Positions 1 through 11,620 of a DNA stretch of 64,000 nt are shown piece by piece. The DNA lies in assembly GCA_025330725.1 (NCBI GenBank), contig JAIWND010000013.1, forward strand, positions 372,001-436,000, written 5' to 3'. Under the pieces are notes generated by a model. It was not told the DNA's origin. It made no database searches and was given only the letters and a program-made list of their open reading frames with translations. Source of the stretch: Chlamydoabsidia padenii (taxonomy: Eukaryota; Mucoromycota; Mucoromycetes; Mucorales; Cunninghamellaceae). Position numbers and translations under genes: made by a program. Position 1 is the first letter of the stretch. Each line of letters begins with the position of its first letter.

Positions 1-105
1 CTCAAGATTGTTTTAACCTGACTTTTAAAAAAAAATCAAGTTTTGATATTTGATATTTGGTATTTGTGTTTTGTTAAAGGGTGGGGGTGCTTGTTGGCGA
101 GTACA

Positions 106-147
<42 letters not shown>

Positions 148-573
148 CAGGCGATTTAACGGTACTCGTTTTCAAGCCTGACTGGGGTTCAAATTACATG
201 ATTTCTGAGGGAAGGGAAAGGCTCGTCAGGAAGAATGCATGACAAAAGCATCTATTTTATTACTGTGCTAGATCTTCAATGCACATTAGGATAAGTCAAG
301 ATATCAAACAACACTAATAACATCCACAATCCAAAGTATTAGAAAGATACGATGGATGATAAAAAAAAATAAAAGTTCAAAGCAGCCTTCACACTGCCAA
401 TACAAAAAAAGGATATAGTCGGAGTTTGATGATCAAATTGATGCATGAATCACATTAAGGACAGATTTTAATCATGTCTATTTTATTACAAGTGAGTTAA
501 AACACAAAGCTACATAATATACAACATAACTAATCTAATACATAAAAAAGAGTATTTCAAAGAGTATTTAAGA
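1..573. other. Intergenic, no gene seen
   Basis: No open frame with coding character was seen. An uninterrupted run of 40 T lies at 108-147 and ends in CAG, which could be a splice acceptor of a gene starting left of the window, but no coding exon follows it convincingly. Confidence 0.5.
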
Positions 574-798
574 CTAGGCAAGACCAGATTGTTGTATTTG
601 CTGGGCGATTGATTGTTGATGGCACAAGATCCTTCAACGAAACAGGAGATATTCGATTTCAGCAACAGAAGACGTCAAAGTGATATACCCACCATGCTTC
701 CATGGCATATACCGCCACCAATCAATTGTAGACCTTTGATCATCCGAGCCAGTTCCACGATATCCACACACCCATAGATATATGTACTTTGGAGTCAT
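574..798 (-). pseudogene. Decayed coding fragment, unknown family
   Basis: On the minus strand an ATG at 798 opens about 53 codons with coding-like composition (Trp/Tyr/Gly-rich, for example the segment STIDWWRYMPWKHGGYITL). A single TGA follows, then about 20 more open codons in the same frame to a TAG at 574-576. The stretch just upstream (about 800-900) has further open but frame-shifted sequence. I do not recognise the family. The in-frame TGA and shifted flanks suggest a relic rather than a working gene, although an unrecognised intron could also explain the break. Confidence 0.3.
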
Positions 799-1772
799 AA
801 AAGATCAACTCTGCTAGATCCTTTTGGTGTGATGATAGGTAAGAGTCGAGTCGGTGTCGAGAGGTCTGCCGTGAATATATAATACTATCGTTAATGCTGC
901 ACAAAGATTAGTCTAATCCCATCCAAAGGAAACCTGTGATTTGATTAGTAAGTGTTTTAGTATCTTGTTATGGTCCCTTATTAAACAACCTTTTTTTCAA
1001 TATGACTATATCTGTTTCTATATGTCAAATACGCATTCATCAGCAAAGGTAATCATGGAAGGTCAGATCCAATACTTTAGATCCATAGTCAACGGTGTTA
1101 TCAAAGGAGACAAATAAGGTCTCCATTCCCTACAATAAACAACAAATGATTAGTATATCATATTATCATCCACCGTCCTTTTTTTCTTTCTCCTTCTTCT
1201 TTTTACCCTACTGTACCTTGTATTACACCCACTTGAGGAGAAGCCACCAGAGTTACAATACAGTACCTTGTGCAACTAATTATTGATATAGACCCAAGCA
1301 TGAGCCTTTAGTCTACTTGAATAGACAAAAATCCTTGTTCAGTGATGAGTCATTGCTGTCTTACTACATTACAAGTAATTTTACCTTTAATGAGGAGGTG
1401 CTAAAGTCAAAGGTGTAAAGAGGGATTCGTGTTGGTGTTGTCGTAGCTATACTTTATTGATTTGTTGAATATATTCGCTTTAGCAGGGTACTTGAGTGGC
1501 TGCTATATAATATAAAAGGTGGTTAGTCATTCAACAAAGAATCAGTTATAGCACTAACCTTCGGTGTAAAGTGGTCTACGTTTCGGTAAGGATTAATGAT
1601 CGTCCATGGGGGAGTGTTATAACTAAATAAAAAAGTGGTGTCATTCCAATAAAGTAGTTATATTCAAGTTGAATGGATTAACACATAGCTAATGTGGAAG
1701 GTAGGGGAAAAAAAAAAAAAAGAAGAAAGAGGGGAAAATGTTTCGGAAGCAACCCGACCCACTGAATATATA

Positions 1773-1784
1773 TTCAAATCCCGC
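1773..1784 (-). promoter_or_regulatory. Dispersed motif GCGGGATTTGAA, exact copy
   Basis: Exact match (TTCAAATCCCGC on plus). No gene start was identified nearby. Confidence 0.5.
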
Positions 1785-3639
1785 CACCTGCCCTGACTTT
1801 TTAGTAGACAATGATCGATGGTATTATTGCCTAGCCAAATCAATATTTTAAAGCATGATGTTCCTGTAGCTTATTCAATAGTGATTCACAGAGTAATTTT
1901 GATCAACCATGTTAAAGAAGGGGGGAAACAGTTTCATCATTTTCACACGCCGCCTGCATGAACTTTCATTTTCGAAGAGAACTAGATTGGGGGTGGTGTA
2001 AACAAATCAGACCCACTGATTATCATGACGGATAAGGAAAGCAATAAAAAAAAAAAACTTTCATCTTCTATGTAGTTTGATCATGCTTATTTGACATACA
2101 CTACTGCAACTATGACCTCGTATTGTCATTTACTTTTATACTATTACTGTACTTTCTAACATTTTCTTTCTAGTTCAATAATCAGTATCACTTGATCCAT
2201 CACTGTTACAACTTGATAATAGCCAGGTCCCATTCATCTTCACCTGTTAATGATATGACGAAGTAATCAAATAACAGGTTTCATTTTTCAAAGTCCGGAT
2301 TTGGATCCTCTGCATTTTAAAAATGAAAAGGAGAAAAAAGGCCACAATCATCCGTTTGACTTGGTTCAAGTTTCTATAGATGCGAAAAGAGTAATCACTA
2401 ACAGTCTAGTTGTTTTCATGTCAATAAAGTAATCATCTGTTTGGGAAAGTAGTGAAAAGGATCATGCAGGACAGTGCATATGTTAACATAGATAGGGAGG
2501 GGGAGCATTTTGATTGGCTCAATTATCTTGACATCTGATTTCGGACGACCTCGAGAATTATCGAATATAAAAGGGGATCTTTTTTTTTTCCACTCCTTTT
2601 CTTTTGACATTAACAACAATCCACTATCATTGGTTTAACTATTCATCCGCTTGCACCGAGTACTCGGGGGAACGCTTGTTTGGAAGTTGATGGATTTTAT
2701 ACGAATGATAGTGGATGATCAGGTTATTACACAGTGCAAATATGATGATATGATATAAATGCCTTGGTTTTTATTTAAACCATGTAAGACATTATTCTTT
2801 CTGATGCACTTTTTTTTTTTTAAAAAAAATACAACAAAACAAAAATGAAAAGTCTTTATTGTTTATACTCTTTTGTAAAGTAGTCACTAGCAATAGTATC
2901 ATAGTATCAAATCATTTTATTTATTTAATAAAACACAAGTAAAAAAAAAGTTATCTATTCTATTATAGTCTAGTCTATACTATTAATGTGGGGTGTATTC
3001 AGTAGTAGTAAACCCTGGTTGAACTTGTTGTTGTTGGAGGGTAATCATTAATGTTGTATGTTGGATTGTAATGTAAAGCTGCAGTTGGCGTCGGTAGTTG
3101 TATGTGTGTGTATGTGTGTGTGTGTGGCTCTCGTTGCATTAAACTATCAAGTAAGGCTAGTATATTAAAGTGAAGGGGTATACATCATACAGCAACACAA
3201 GTCATTGCAGAATACATCCTGTCGCTATTCCATCACACTAATACTACCCCATAGTTAGACTACTTACTATTCTACCTTTTGTTTGTGGTGGTGGCCAGGA
3301 AGATGCATTCTCTGCATATAAAAATAACACAGCAGAGAGAGGGTGTCCTTTTACCTATAATGAAGACAAAGATTATCAGTGGATAAGCAGTTGAGGTTAG
3401 AGTAGATTACCTTGTAATTTGATATGTGTGTCTTTTTCTTTTCGTTGTTCCCACGAGTATTCCATTCGTCTTGCTGTCAAAGTCGTCTTTTTCTATAAGA
3501 ATCCATCAACAACAAGAGCCTTCACATTTGAGGCACGAGTCAAAAGAATCGAGTGTTTGATACAAGGGTTGGAGTGGTGGAAAAGAAAAGAAAAAAAGAA
3601 AAAAGACCCGCCGATCGTATTTGAAAGACTCCCACTGGA

Positions 3640-3651
3640 GCGGGATTTGAA
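3640..3651 (+). promoter_or_regulatory. Dispersed motif GCGGGATTTGAA, exact copy
   Basis: Exact match, 421 bp upstream of the ATG of the rhodanese/metallo-hydrolase gene. This is farther than the 70-170 bp spacing seen at several other genes. Confidence 0.5.
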
Positions 3652-4072
3652 ACAATACTCGTCCCTGAGAGAGGGTCATGCTGACATAGTATGTTATGAC
3701 TACTCAACCTCAGAGAATAGTTGGTGAATACAAAAGTTCAGTGTATATGTATCAAACGAGTCTATTATGATAACTTTGATTAGAAATGGGCACCTATACA
3801 TGGAATCAAGTTTATTAGAGTCTGATTAGTATATATGTCTACTGTCGAATAAGGGCAGGGAGGAAATTAGTTATTAATCGGAACTTTTTGTGTCAAGTCT
3901 CATTATACCAACACGGCTTTCAGAGGAGAACGCTCCCAGTTCATTAGCCCAATGCATTTTTAAACACCGTCGTTTCGCATTTTTCGATTATATAGCCCCG
4001 GCTTTTTTTTTTTTCTCTCTTCCTTTCCTTTCTTTTTTTCTTCTCTTTCATTATCACATACTTCTCTTCAAC

Positions 4073-5905
4073 ATGCTTCTTACAGCTGTACACACTTTAA
4101 AGTCTAATGTACGATTCCACCCACGATCAATATCCACGACGACGACCTTACGTTCTCTCGCCACCTTGCAAACCATCACGCCTCAGCAATTCCAAACTCA
4201 ACTGTCGCCTTTGGTAACAGCTCTTAATGACCCTGTGCAGTTGGTGGATGTACGAAATCATGAAGAAATCGAAACTCATGGCAAGATTAAAGGTGCCTTG
4301 AACATTCCATACCATGTCGCTGAAGACCAGCCTCAGCTATTCTCTACGGTTTTAGGTGATCTTGATCCATCTAAAAAGGTAACACCCCACCTCATCTTAC
4401 CACGACATTCTTCTTTTCCTCACTCTTCTTTTTTTCTTTTAGATAGTATTCCAGTGTGCGTCAGGCCGACGTAGTAAAAAAGCAGCAGACATGGCCATGG
4501 ACTTGGGCTTCCAACAAGTCTACAACATGGAAGGCGGGTTTACTCATTGGCAAAAAGAACAACTACCTATTCAACCCTTTGCACAAAATCATTCACCTTG
4601 GGTCCATACAGTGATGGAAAACAATACGGATACTGCACAATACATTGTCACTGATTTAGGTAAGACCGAACATTCGGAGTCTATTGTATCAGCTCACTTT
4701 TATTTTTTATTTTTTTATTACTATAGATAGTCGAGAAGCGTATGTGATTGATTCGGTTTTGGATTACGACCCTTTGGGTGGCATTGTTTATCCAAAAACA
4801 GCAAGTGCATTAGTGGATTTTATACAACAACATGATCTTAGGGTAACAAAAGTCATTGATACTCATGTCCATGCCGTAAGTTACTATCTATTTGATCCAT
4901 CTTGTTTTTCACTAACCTTCTCTCTCTCTCTCTATCTATTGTAGGATCATTTGACAGCTGCCTGGTATATCAAATCCAGATTACCCACCAATGTAAGTTA
5001 TGGAAAAGATTGGAACTATATGCAATAAATTTTTAACTTTCTTGTTTTTTCTCTCTTTTAGCCGGAGTTTTGGATCGGTAAGGATGTAACAAAGGTACAA
5101 GAAGTTTTTGCCAAACGATATAATCTCAGCAAGGACGAATTACACTTCAATGGTGATCAATTTGACAAGTTGATTAGTGAAGACGACACTTGGTTATTAG
5201 GTGCCGATATCCAATGCTCTGTGATTGCAACACCTGGACATACCCCTGCTTGCTTGTCTTACCGAATCGGTGATGCTGCTTTTGTGGGTGATACTCTTTT
5301 TATGGCAAGTCAATGAAACATGTCATTCATCGTCATCATCTAAACTTTTTTTTTATGACTCTCACTGGATATAGCCTGATGTAGGAACAGCACGTTGTGA
5401 TTTCCCTGGTGGAAGTGTCAAGGATCTGTATGAAAGTGTCCATAAAATGTATACCACTTGGCCTGATGATACTCGGGTGTATGTTGGACATGACTATCCT
5501 CCTCCTGAAAGAAAGGTAAATACACTAATTAACTAATATATTCATCCTACTGATTTCATTATCTTACCATTCTTCTTTCTTTCCTTTTTTTTTTTTTTTT
5601 AGCACCAAGTAATGACGTTTTTGGAAAATCAAAAAGAGTCTAACAAGATGATCAATGACAAGGTGACACAGGATGAATTCATGGCCATGCGACAGGTACG
5701 GGATCGGTCCCTAAAAGCTCCTCGATTCATCCATCCCTCTTTGCAGGTAAATTAAACTTTAAAAAAATACAATAACTCCTAACTTGATAAACTCATTACA
5801 TAGACCAATTTACGTGGTGGAATTCTCCCCTCTCAAGAAGCATCCCTTTATGGCACCGGTATGGCGGGTCAATTCTTCAAGATTCCTGTGCGATGGCGGG
5901 AGTAG
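4073..5905 (+). CDS. Rhodanese-metallo-beta-lactamase fusion, persulfide dioxygenase-like, mitochondrial
   Basis: The protein joins an N-terminal rhodanese domain (about residues 35-145; active-site CASGRRS with Cys near 107) to a metallo-beta-lactamase hydrolase. The metal motif HVHADH is split by an intron. The signatures GHTPACLSY, GDTLFMPDVGTARCDFPGG and VYVGHDYPPPERK follow the ETHE1/persulfide dioxygenase-like pattern, and the tail (DEFMAMRQVRDRSLKAPRF) resembles bacterial enzymes of that class. The Ser/Thr/Arg-rich first 30 residues look like a mitochondrial presequence. The likely role is oxidation of glutathione persulfide to sulfite, with the rhodanese moving sulfane sulfur (inference). 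Seven introns; first 4379-4442. Intron 5305-5374 has a GC donor: the only reading that gives the family-consistent DTLFM|PDVGTAR joins ATG to CCTGAT. The ATG at 4073 is chosen because the upstream in-frame stretch is a pyrimidine-rich leader. Confidence 0.88.
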
Positions 5906-6211
5906 TTTAATTTGCTTTGATTTGCATTATATTATTATAGATATATAGTAGTAGTGATTTACATAAATAAACAATCAATAAAGAAAATGCTAATGATCAT
6001 GCATTTATAATCTCTGTATTCATTATTCTTTTGACCAAAAGGCAGTTTAGCTTATATGGGTAATGAACAATGTCATTTACCTGGTATCAAATCACCTTGA
6101 TGATTCTTGTTAAAGTTTAATTATATGATAATACTGCCTCCCTTAAGTATGTCGCACCTGATTCCCTTCACAATGGCTAGCCATATCCAACCAGGCACAA
6201 AGTGGCGTTAA

Positions 6212-6223
6212 TTCAAATCCCGC
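6212..6223 (-). promoter_or_regulatory. Dispersed motif GCGGGATTTGAA, exact copy
   Basis: Exact match 297 bp upstream of the ATG of the secreted DPBB protein gene. Confidence 0.5.
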
Positions 6224-6458
6224 TCGTCAAAGTAAAGGGTTCACATTTCTTTGACCAGAATACATGAATTATAATACTAGAGTATCTTGATGGGGTGCAT
6301 TATGTGTTCTTTCTTTCTCTCTTTTTGAAAGAGATTCAAAGACATTGTCTTCTTTATTAAAAGCCAAATTAACGCCATAATGAAAAACGACAGGAATCCA
6401 AAAAAGAAAATTGACATGAGTGTAGAGCGACTTACCTTTTTGATGAATAATAAAAACT

Positions 6459-6468
6459 TATATAAAAG
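6459..6468 (+). promoter_or_regulatory. TATA-like box
   Basis: TATATAAAAG about 52 bp upstream of the ATG at 6521; a plausible core promoter element for the small secreted protein gene. Confidence 0.45.
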
Positions 6469-6520
6469 GCCAGATAAAGAGAGTTTGAAACCCCACTCAT
6501 TATATTCATCATCGTTCAAC

Positions 6521-7210
6521 ATGACAATAGCTTTTCTCTTCTTGACAGCTTTCTTCCTTTGTCCTACCTGGGCCTCTCTTTCGGGAAGTAATTGGATTAC
6601 CCCACAAGTATACGTTGGCCTGGGTAAGTTATCGATTCTCCATCACGCAATCAATATTCATGCGTTCTTTTTCGGGGTTTAGACCATTTAGATGGCGCTG
6701 GTGCACCAGCCTGTGGTATGTCTTATGCCTCATTGGATCTTAGTCGGATCACCGCCGTCCAAGACTTGGATCTATCTACCGATTGTACTAAATGTATCAA
6801 AGTGGTCAATACCCGAAAACCCAGCAAGTATGTCTATGTGCTTGCCGTTGATCTTGGTGGTGCTGGTTTAGGTAAGGTGATAAAATAGATCAGAAAGGAG
6901 AACAATGACAAACAGGAACTGATTTTTTTCTTTTTTTTTAGATGTAAGTCGGGAAATGAAAAAGTACGAATGCATTAATGCGGCGATTGAATTATTATTT
7001 TTTTCTCTCTAGGTAAGTATCCCTTCTTTTAAAAAACTGTTTGGACAACAAACCGATCCATCTCCTGCAAGCTGGTCCGAAGCTGATGCATGGCATTGTG
7101 CTGGCATTTATCGACGTGACTCATCCCCGCGCAGAAAACATACATACTCTTACAAGCATATCAAATCAAAGTCGAGTGCCAGTCGACGCAAAAAGACGGA
7201 TCAAAGTTGA
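6521..7210 (+). CDS. Small secreted double-psi beta-barrel (RlpA/barwin-like) protein
   Basis: The spliced product is about 163 aa. Residues 1-22 form a clear signal peptide (MTIAFLFLTAFFLCPTWA). The body has the double-psi beta-barrel pattern of fungal RlpA-like/expansin-like proteins: GAGAPACGMSYASLDL, paired cysteines (TDCTKCIKV), the YVLAVDLGGAGLDVS segment and FKKLFG. Such proteins are secreted and usually act at the cell wall or host interface; no enzymatic activity is assured. The C-terminus is a short Arg/Lys/Ser-rich tail. Exons: 6521-6623, 6683-6871, a 2-nt exon 6942-6943, 7013-7210. The AT microexon is inferred because it is the reading that keeps frame and restores the family-typical LDVS motif. 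An alternative weak donor after GGTAAG would give GLGKVS instead. Confidence 0.75.
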
Positions 7211-7829
7211 TGATGCTCGCAGGTCGACAAAAACAAAAAAGTGATAGAGTAGACCTTGCCACTTTCGAGGTTTAAATAAAAGATGATTTTCATATAGCGC
7301 AATAAAGGGGCGATCGACGAGTGGGATGTGCCTAGACCCACTCCTCATTATTCTACTGAAAACAATGATAAAAATAAGACCTATTTTTAGGGCCATTCTA
7401 GTCCTTCATATAGCACAAAAAAAAAAAAAAAGATCTTTTCTCTTTTAGTCTCCGTTACACATCCTGATCATAATTCCTGAGAGAAAGGCATTGTTTATTT
7501 TTGTCGGTTTCAGTTTTTTGAAGTTTTCCTTGGTACTGTATTTGGGATCTTTCAATAAGATTATATAAATGTCATTTATTACCTACGACAGATAGACAGG
7601 GAATACCCAAAACTGGGTTCTTCTGTATTTCAAATACCGACCGGGTAAATCTGTTACACCAATTTTCCCTCAAATTTATTTGTGGTGTTTCCCAAAGCGC
7701 CCTTTTTCTATTTCCTTTTCTTTCTTTCCCTCATTCTTCTTTTACCTTCTTCCCTTCCCTTCACAATCCTTCTTCCATTCCTTTTATTTTTCTTTGATTC
7801 CCTTCGCAATTGCTTTTTAATGCTTCTTC
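7211..7829. other. Intergenic / promoter
   Basis: No gene seen. A CT-rich leader (about 7695-7800) precedes the ATG at 7830. Confidence 0.45.
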
Positions 7830-9192
7830 ATGGTAATTCGATCCCTCATTCTTCTATGCATTTCAATACTCAGTGCTGTGTGTTTGGAAACTAATGGTAA
7901 AGAAAAAAAAAAAAAAAAAAAGAAAGTACATTGACTAAAGGCGTGTTTGTTTTATTGTGTAGAATCCACCAAGAAGAATGAAGGTCATTGGGATGGTAAT
8001 TGCTACAACACATAAAAAGAAAAAAGACAACTACTCACTCTTACTTGTGATCCCGACTTGAATAGTACGTCACTTGAAACCTATCACTTTATCTACCTTA
8101 TTTAACAACATCACCACCAACTATACCATCACACCTCGACCTACACCTACCACCAGCTGGACAATCATCCCGGGCCATAATATAACTCAAACTTGGTGTC
8201 ACAATGTTACAAATACAATGACATTTGTGCAGTGTACCATTACAACTGTTTATATCCCAATCACTTCCACCATGGTCCCACACACTACGAAAAAGTCACA
8301 TGATGCTCCCAAAAAACACAGCACTCATCATCCACAACATCGTCCAACTCATACCACCTCGACAAAACATCACACACATTATCATACAAAGTCGAAACAT
8401 CATCATCATCATCATACCACTCAACGACATTCATCAAGTGCTAAACATCATCATCAATCCGAAACTACGACACGTCAATCGCAACATCATCAACCTACTA
8501 CTCGTCAATCGCATCATCATCAATCCGAAACTACGACACGTCAATCACAACATCATCACCCCACGGCTACTACCCGTCGGTCTCAACATCATCATCGACC
8601 TACCACTACCACTCGCCGATCGCAACATCATCGACCTACAACCATCACTCGACAATCACAACATACAACAACCAAGTCTCACCAATCACAGTCTCATCAC
8701 ACCACAGATCATTCCCACCCTTCTCCTGCAGGAGCTCCTACCACCACTGATCAAGAACCCAAAACAGCAGCAACACCTTCTATCAACAGCAATTCAACCT
8801 ATACAAACACCAGCTCTGATTTACCACCTCCAACTTCCAGCAGTGCGACACCAACAAACGACAATGGGCTTTCACCAGCTGTCGCCAATGATGTAACCAA
8901 TCGTAATCTGGGAATCGGGTTAGGCGTAGGGGTGGGTGGTGTGGCGGCCATTGGTCTTGTTGGTTTACTAGTCTTCAACCATCGAAATAAACAACAACAA
9001 CAACAATCAGTGAACAGCATGGATGAACAAGTTAATACTCGTTGGCGTACACAAAGCTTTTTAGGTGTGGTTGCTTCTGTAGTGGCTAAATTACCTCGTT
9101 CTGGATCGCTACGAAGTAGACTCTCCTCAAACTCAGTACAATCAAGAACATCTCCTCCACCAATGTCAGAACCTTATCAGCATAGCTATTAA
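7830..9192 (+). CDS. His/Thr-rich single-pass cell-surface protein, unknown function
   Basis: The spliced protein is about 408 aa from exons 7830-7896, 7963-7995 and 8066-9192; phases agree. It has an N-terminal signal peptide (MVIRSLILLCISILSAVC), an N-glycosylation-rich region with NIT/NYT/NVT sequons, and a long low-complexity ectodomain of His/Thr/Ser/Gln with imperfect repeats of the type RQSQHHHP/TTTR (about 8380-8680) and a run of six His. A Thr/Ser/Pro stalk follows, then a Gly/Val/Leu membrane segment (LGIGLGVGVGGVAAIGLVGLLVF), a basic stop-transfer and a cytosolic tail. The layout is that of a mucin-like type I surface protein. The His clusters suggest metal binding (inference). No domain was recognised; repeats of this sort often vary between strains. 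Confidence 0.7.
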
Positions 9193-9480
9193 TGCCTGAT
9201 TCTATAGATTAGCCTTTTTTTTATTTAACATGTGTACTTTATTATAAACTTGTAACAATAAAATCCATCTGTTTTTACTTCTTCAAAAAGGGACAAGCGG
9301 GACTTTAACTAGTTTGGATGCATAACAGTTTACAAACCCCGATTTTTTTTACATCATATATGATAAAAAACAGGTCCATTTATTTAAAAAGATTATGCAT
9401 ATTAAAAGACTACACTACACTACACTACACTACACTAGCTATTGTATTTCCCACGGTCATCCAATTTGATCACCCAATCA
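9193..9480. other. Convergent intergenic gap with (CTACA)n microsatellite
   Basis: Short gap between the 3' ends of two converging genes. It contains a pentanucleotide repeat, ACACT/CTACA, at about 9411-9436. Confidence 0.6.
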
Positions 9481-11084
9481 TCATTTGTGTGTTGTATCAA
9501 ATGTCCATGAGCCATCCAACAGACGTTTTGCCGTATCCTCCAATAAAGTTTCACGCCGCTTTTTGACGTATGCTGTTTTATCCACTATCACATGGCGCCA
9601 TTCATCCACTACAATGTCATTGTCGTCATCATCATTATTCAGTAATTCTGACAGTTGTTTGGTGGCCAAATCCAAATCCTTCTGGTTATCCCGAAAGAGA
9701 AACAGTTCATTGCTTTCAGCAAGGAAGAAATCAAAAACATAGGACCATTTCAATGTCGTTTCGCATTCCATAAGAGTAGCCGCTGCCTTTAGAAGGAATT
9801 GGACATCGATCCAGGAGAAGTTGGTTGTTTGCTGTATGGTCTTCATCTTCTTTTCCGTTTTCTTGTAAAGGTCTTGGTGAGATTTGGTGGTGTTTTCGTA
9901 GTGTTCAAATTGAGAGTAAATCTACATGTTGTAACAAAGAGAGAGAGCGTGAGAAGGAGTCAATGTTACTTTTTTTTTTCTTTTCTTTCTTTCTTTCTTT
10001 TTTTTTAAAAAAAAAGTAAACTTACGTGTAGATGCCGTTTCTGTTGTACCAGGGTTTTCTTCTTTACTTCATCCATGTCCTTGTTAACTCTATAGCATTT
10101 ACCCAAATGGTGAGAATCTAAAAAAAAAAAGAAGGAAAAAAAAAAGTTAGTACACTCCTCCTTGAGTTATATTATATTTACCTGAGCAAACCCAGCAGAA
10201 TCCATGATGACATTTTCGACAAGTCATAAAGTCACATCCACCATTCTTCTGAATACTGACACCACATTTAGGGCATTCCTTTGTATTTTCGAGTAGCCAT
10301 CGCATTGTTTGAGTGAATACCGAAGAAGTAGTGGACCATTGATGGACGAGTGCGCAAGGTACCGGTCGATGATCAGAGAGACCGCATCCAAAGCAAAAGA
10401 TTGTTTCACAAGCACACTGCACAGTGGGGACAATAGAGTCCAGTGAACGAGCTGGCACTTTACATTCCACCGCATAGTCACAGCCAGGAGCAGGGCACCA
10501 TCGAAGGTATGAATTATTATCCACAAAGGCGTAGATCTGCAATCTTCGGTACCTATTCATTGTTGTTTCATTCACCACACGTTGTATTGTTGTGTCATCC
10601 ACCATCGCCTTGCATTCATACTGAGGGCATTCAATAAGCAGAGTTTCACCGTCATCATTGATTTTATGACATAGATAGTCTTGGTAGCAGCCTATGCAAA
10701 ATAAATGTCCACAGGCCGCGCTGATTGTTTTCATTCCAGGGTCATCATCACAGCAGATAGTACACATAAGAGGTTGTTTGTCGAGTTTGCTGGTGGGATC
10801 AAAAATATGTTGATTACTGTTGAGGGTGAGATAAGGTGATAGACCCGATGATTGTTGCTGTTGTATTATTTCAGTAGCACCCATGTAGCCTTCATACAAT
10901 TTATCCTTGTTCCATTTATATTGACGTAGTAAGATTGAGGCTTGATCTGAGGACAATCCTAGAGAGCAAAGACCCAAAAAAGAAAAAAAAAAGATATCAG
11001 AATTAGTATCAGTGTCACTTCCCCCCTCCAAGTTACCCCATGATTGTACCCTGTGATTTGTTTAGCCCATCAATGAATATTGGC

Positions 11085-11124
<40 letters not shown>

Positions 11125-11620
11125 CAAATCTACTTACCAAGGACAGTTGTGATTTCTTTGATTTCAATTTCCTGGCTAGTCATCAAGTTCTTCATACTTT
11201 TTACTGTGAATACCACCTGGTGAGCCTTGAGTGAGCGATCGTCGCTGATAACATCAACAAGAGACATGTCATCTTCTTTTTTTGTCAGTTAAGCATAAGA
11301 TTAAGAATGTTTAAGGCGCAGTAAGATAAACATAAAAAGAAGGAGAAATGAGTAACAAGAAGGATATAAAATACACACATTTACTTACCAGACATGTCAT
11401 CCGAAGAGACTGTTGACTCGTAATCATAGTCATCATCCATAAAGTCATCTACACTGCTCTAAATAATAATAATAACAATAATAATAAAAAAGATGTCGAA
11501 GAATTAGTAAAATCATATGTTATAACTGTCAAGTATTTTATAGTTGTTTACCGTATTGTCATCCATATAGTCATTTTCTGGAATCAACATTGTCAGTATA
11601 TCTGTTGTTGTTCTTGTCAT
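9481..11620 (-). CDS. Ariadne-type RBR E3 ubiquitin ligase
   Basis: RING-between-RING-RING ligase of the Ariadne (ARIH1/HHARI) class. Order on the minus strand: acidic N-terminus (SSVDDFMDDDYDYES), UBA-like segment, RING1 (CTICCDDDPGMKTISAACGHLFCIGCY), IBR (CPAPGCDYAVEC, CACETIFCFGCG), RING2 (CPKCGVSIQKNGGCDFMTC) and the C-terminal Ariadne helical domain. The catalytic Cys should be the one in GGCDFMTC. It would accept ubiquitin from an E2 such as UbcH7 and, in animals and yeast relatives, works with neddylated cullin-RING ligases. At least six introns; one (minus, spanning about 11086-11124) carries a 39-nt homopolymer. The proposed start is ATG at 11620 (MTRTTTDILTML). The frame stays open a little upstream, past a possible acceptor, so an additional 5' exon cannot be excluded. 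Confidence 0.88.

Larger units (their letters stand above)
799..4072. other. Long AT-rich intergenic region
   Basis: About 3.3 kb with only short open frames that lack domain character. It contains A/T homopolymers (1709-1720, 2579-2590, 2811-2830 among others) and two exact copies of the dispersed GCGGGATTTGAA motif (1773-1784 and 3640-3651). A pyrimidine-rich leader (about 4005-4050) precedes the ATG of the next gene. No RNA gene was recognised. Confidence 0.5.
5906..6520. other. Intergenic / promoter region
   Basis: Holds the 3' end of the preceding gene (AATAAA-like at about 5965-5985), an exact dispersed motif at 6212-6223 and a TATA-like box at 6459-6468. No gene seen. Confidence 0.5.

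Noticed and set aside
8225..8896. Ile/Asn/His-rich 223-residue open frame
   Set aside because: Frame shadow of the His/Thr-rich surface protein, whose exons, signal peptide and membrane helix are coherent.
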